From CAZWEZ01 sp964632795 (GTDB lineage Bacteria; Pseudomonadota; Alphaproteobacteria; Rhodospirillales; 2-02-FULL-58-16): a stretch of DNA of 24,987 bases. The stretch is taken from contig CAZWEZ010000053.1 of assembly GCA_964632795.1 (NCBI GenBank), forward strand, positions 1 through 24,987, in the 5' to 3' direction. The notes beneath the pieces are model-generated. The model did not search any database and had not been told where the DNA came from. It saw only the letters and a program-made list of their open reading frames with translations. A program made the translations under genes and the position numbers. Shown in pieces: positions 23,164 through 24,987 of the stretch. How positions within the stretch are numbered: the stretch's first letter is position 1; every line of letters begins with the position of its first letter.

Positions 23164-23712
23164 TCAATATCTCCCCAAGTCGATCTCCCCATCGGCCAGG
23201 ACCTCCGGCGACCCACCATCGGCGGGCATCCGCACGGCCTTGACCACGGCGGCATATTTGTTCCCCCTTCCGCCCGAACAGGGTGGAAGGTAGCCGGGCG
23301 AGCTCCAGGCGCCCGTGGCCCTGTTCTTCTTGACCAGCCACGTGCCTTCGGGAAGGTCGCTGGTGCCCCCGGGAACCGGCTCGAGGACGGCTTCCTTCAG
23401 CCCCGGGTCGATCCTGAAGCCGACCTTGCCGTGCCCGCCGTCGTAGCTGAGCTTCCGGTAGGACTTGTCGTTGAACTCGACGATGATCGCGTTGGCCCCC
23501 TCGGGGATGCCGGAAACCTTGATCGGCGGCGTGGCGCCGTCGCCGCCAAACTTCCTGCAGTGCTGGTTTGGGGGGATCTTCCGCCCGTCCCAGGCGGGGT
23601 CGGCGAACGACAGGATCAGATCTCCCGCGACGGCGATGCCGGGAGCGTAAACACCGGCCGTCGCAATCGCGAGCAGCCCCAGCGTTCCAAGGCGGATCAA
23701 TTGCGGTTTCAT
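23164..23712 (-). CDS. Secreted PEBP-like (YbhB/phosphatidylethanolamine-binding) protein
   Basis: A 182-residue exported protein. Residues 1-29 form a signal peptide (MKPQLIRLGTLGLLAIATAG, cleavage after AVA before GDL). The mature part fits the PEBP fold: IPPNQHCRKFGGDGATPPIK followed by VSGIPEGANAIIVEFND parallels the C-x-G-x-N-x-S-P-P-L-x-W-x-x-x-P-x-G-x-x-S-x-A-L core, and GYLPPCSGGRGNKYAAVV parallels the G-Y-x-G-P-C-P-P...H-x-Y segment. The canonical D-P-D motif and the ligand-site His are not obvious, so ligand binding may differ. Two cysteines could form a periplasmic disulfide. ATG 23712 is preferred over the adjacent ATG 23715 for spacing from GGGAGG. Role unknown. Confidence 0.75.
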   Translation of the reverse strand: MKPQLIRLGTLGLLAIATAGVYAPGIAVAGDLILSFADPAWDGRKIPPNQHCRKFGGDGATPPIKVSGIPEGANAIIVEFNDKSYRKLSYDGGHGKVGFRIDPGLKEAVLEPVPGGTSDLPEGTWLVKKNRATGAWSSPGYLPPCSGGRGNKYAAVVKAVRMPADGGSPEVLADGEIDLGRY

Positions 23713-24064
23713 CATTGCCTCCCACGTTGCCGTTATCAGCGGCGGTTCAGGGCCACAATTGAGCACGGCCGCTTTCCTACAGCAAGCCGACGTTCAGCCC
23801 GAAGGTCTGCTTGCCACCGAATTTCGTCAGCTTCCTGGTGATGAACGGACCTCGCGGTGGTGGGGCGGTGACAGCCGCAGTTGATCCGAAGCGGACGTTC
23901 GTAGAAGGCATTGGCTCAGTTAATTATAGCCTTTGTCCCGCCGCCATTCCCACGGCTTCCTACTCCATTGGCTGTCCGCAGCAGGCCTTGAGTGCAAACG
24001 GAGCGTCAGCTGCCGAATGATTGCGGTTTCGGTCATGCGGCTGAATAAAGTTGGCCGTCAATGA

Positions 24065-24100
24065 GATATAGAGAGCAAAAATGCATACAGCCTCTATATC
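24065..24100 (-). terminator. Terminator-like hairpin at the 3' end of the low-GC gene
   Basis: GATATAGAG (24065-24073) and CTCTATATC (24092-24100) are perfect 9-base inverted arms around an 18-base loop. The stop codon of the minus-strand gene (24094-24096) lies inside the stem. No T-run follows, so termination is only a suggestion. Between this and 23712 (about 350 bases) no credible gene is seen. Confidence 0.35.
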
Positions 24101-24891
24101 GACCAATCTAGAGCTTCAGCCGCAAACTCACCTGTATCTTCAGCCGAAAACATACCGTCCTCATCCATTGAAAATCGAATGCTCTTTTCCTTCCCCTTCT
24201 TCAATATAAGCCTGATGCGTTCTTCCTCAGCATGGAGAATGTAATGAATAACCCAAAATGGGTCAAAATCTGGGGTGGGCATCCTAAGATCATTGTCCGC
24301 AACACCAAACATATAAGGGACAACGAACTGAGTAAGTGTTGGATCATTTTTTTCATAATGTATTCGGCTAATTATAAGTTCTTTGTTCTCTGTATATTGA
24401 TTTGTCAAAATTGGGCCGATGAGTTTTAACCCATCCTTCCCATCTACTTGCCAGAACGCGGATGCGGACGGAAGTTTTTCAAAGCGTTGCTCAATAGGAT
24501 TTGGGGCCAACAGTTCAAACCCACCGCCATAGTGAAAATTGTGGTTTTCATCACTTACAATTTCGCCGTAAAACGCCATGGCTGAACGACTTATAAACAT
24601 GGCTACACAACTCTCAAATTCGTTGATGGAGCCTGTTTGGCCCTTGATATCGAAACTAATCGTCTCAAAGAAATGAAAAGTGCCGCTCCCAGCGTATTTT
24701 ACCTTGTGGTCCGGAGCATCAAAGATCGTTTCGCCTGTTAGGTAATCCTGCACTATGATCTGATTTGGCAATCCATTACCATTGATTTTCATTGCATAGA
24801 AAATGAAACTGACGGATTTTTTCTCGTCATCCAATAATCCCATTTCATCAATTATCGATAATATTTTCTCTCCGGAATACGGTTCGAGCAA
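24094..24891 (-). CDS. Hypothetical protein, low-GC, apparently 5'-truncated
   Basis: Unrecognised protein of at least 265 residues, acidic and soluble, with no signal peptide or membrane segment. Notable parts are YSGEKILSIIDEMGLLDDEK near the start, CVAMFISRSAMAFYGEIVSD and NFHYGGGFELLAPNP in the middle, a helical FDPFWVIHYILHAEEERIRL, and a C-terminal DEDGMFSAEDTGEFAAEALD. Codon use is AT-rich, unlike the rest of the window, which points to transfer. The only start codon near its beginning is TTG at 24891, with no ribosome binding site. The frame stays open upstream through NELQNK and FIIARSIL, without ATG, to the putative insertion-sequence end near 24934. The natural N-terminus was therefore probably cut off. 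Confidence 0.55.
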   Translation of the reverse strand: MLEPYSGEKILSIIDEMGLLDDEKKSVSFIFYAMKINGNGLPNQIIVQDYLTGETIFDAPDHKVKYAGSGTFHFFETISFDIKGQTGSINEFESCVAMFISRSAMAFYGEIVSDENHNFHYGGGFELLAPNPIEQRFEKLPSASAFWQVDGKDGLKLIGPILTNQYTENKELIISRIHYEKNDPTLTQFVVPYMFGVADNDLRMPTPDFDPFWVIHYILHAEEERIRLILKKGKEKSIRFSMDEDGMFSAEDTGEFAAEALDWSI

Positions 24892-24933
24892 TTTGTTCTG
24901 AAGCTCGTTTAGGATACTACGAGCAATTATAAA

Positions 24934-24987
24934 AGGGGCTGTCCTAGCTAAGCGACTTGCTTAGGCTAGGATGGCATGATGTACGAG
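24934..24987 (+). mobile_element. Possible insertion-sequence end, cut by the window edge
   Basis: GGGGCTGTCCTAGC starting near 24935 has the look of an IS5-group-type terminus, and TCCTAGCTAAGC is followed after four bases by its near reverse complement GCTTAGGCTAGGA. A frame beginning ATGATGTACGAG (24976-24987, MMYE) could be the start of a transposase running out of the window. The boundary coincides with the point where the neighbouring low-GC gene loses its start. The family cannot be named from 54 bases. Confidence 0.35.

Noticed and set aside
23767..24060. Possible coding remnant between the PEBP-like gene and the low-GC gene
   Set aside because: Only short frames without binding sites or recognisable sequence; no function or pseudogene parent can be supported.
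1..24987. tRNA, rRNA and CRISPR arrays
   Set aside because: No tRNA-like cloverleaf, rRNA core sequence or regularly spaced direct repeats were seen on reading the window; the repeats present are palindromic and not spaced as CRISPRs.

Overview
The window is about 25 kb of mostly high-GC DNA. Its transporters, the FAD/folate-type demethylase, the MttB-family methyltransferase and a SAM-II riboswitch in front of a methionine gene suggest an alphaproteobacterium, probably of the Rhodospirillales type and perhaps marine. That placement is inference from gene content and base composition; there is no rRNA gene to confirm it.

Layout. Base 1-21 is the first seven codons of a cold-shock protein gene on the minus strand. 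Then comes a plus-strand transport operon (332-4131): TRAP binding protein, small permease and large permease, followed with no gap by a BASS-type permease. A visibly lower-GC island (about 4132-5185) carries a two-gene cassette that looks like a toxin-antitoxin pair. From 12070 down to 5186 runs a minus-strand cluster: XRE-cupin regulator, dimethylglycine/sarcosine dehydrogenase-like flavoprotein, aldehyde dehydrogenase, an overlooked 52-residue membrane protein, an NCS1 permease and a flavodoxin-fold quinone reductase. A strong palindrome lies in front of the regulator. An EamA exporter lies upstream on the same strand.

The middle (13.1-14.7 kb) has a MITE-like inverted-repeat element, an enoyl-CoA hydratase/isomerase gene and two long palindromic intergenic repeats. 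Next, on the minus strand, come a glyoxalase-II-like hydrolase, a secreted ankyrin protein and a non-pyrrolysine MttB-family methyltransferase. A SAM-II riboswitch with its own terminator precedes metY on the plus strand. A minus-strand DadA/PuuB-like FAD oxidase follows, convergent with metY and divergent from an iron-type alcohol dehydrogenase plus enolase-superfamily dehydratase pair.

The last 2 kb holds a cluster of tetraloop hairpins bounded by a 12-bp direct repeat, a secreted PEBP-like protein and a low-GC gene of unknown function. The 5' end of that last gene runs into what looks like an insertion-sequence end at the window edge.

How the parts work together. The 5.2-12.1 kb cluster reads as one regulated unit: import of a small nitrogenous compound (NCS1), oxidative N-demethylation (flavoprotein with GcvT domains), aldehyde oxidation, and control by an XRE-cupin regulator. 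The exact substrate cannot be read from the sequence. MttB-like, metY and the riboswitch add a methyl-group/methionine theme, but no corrinoid protein is present in the window.
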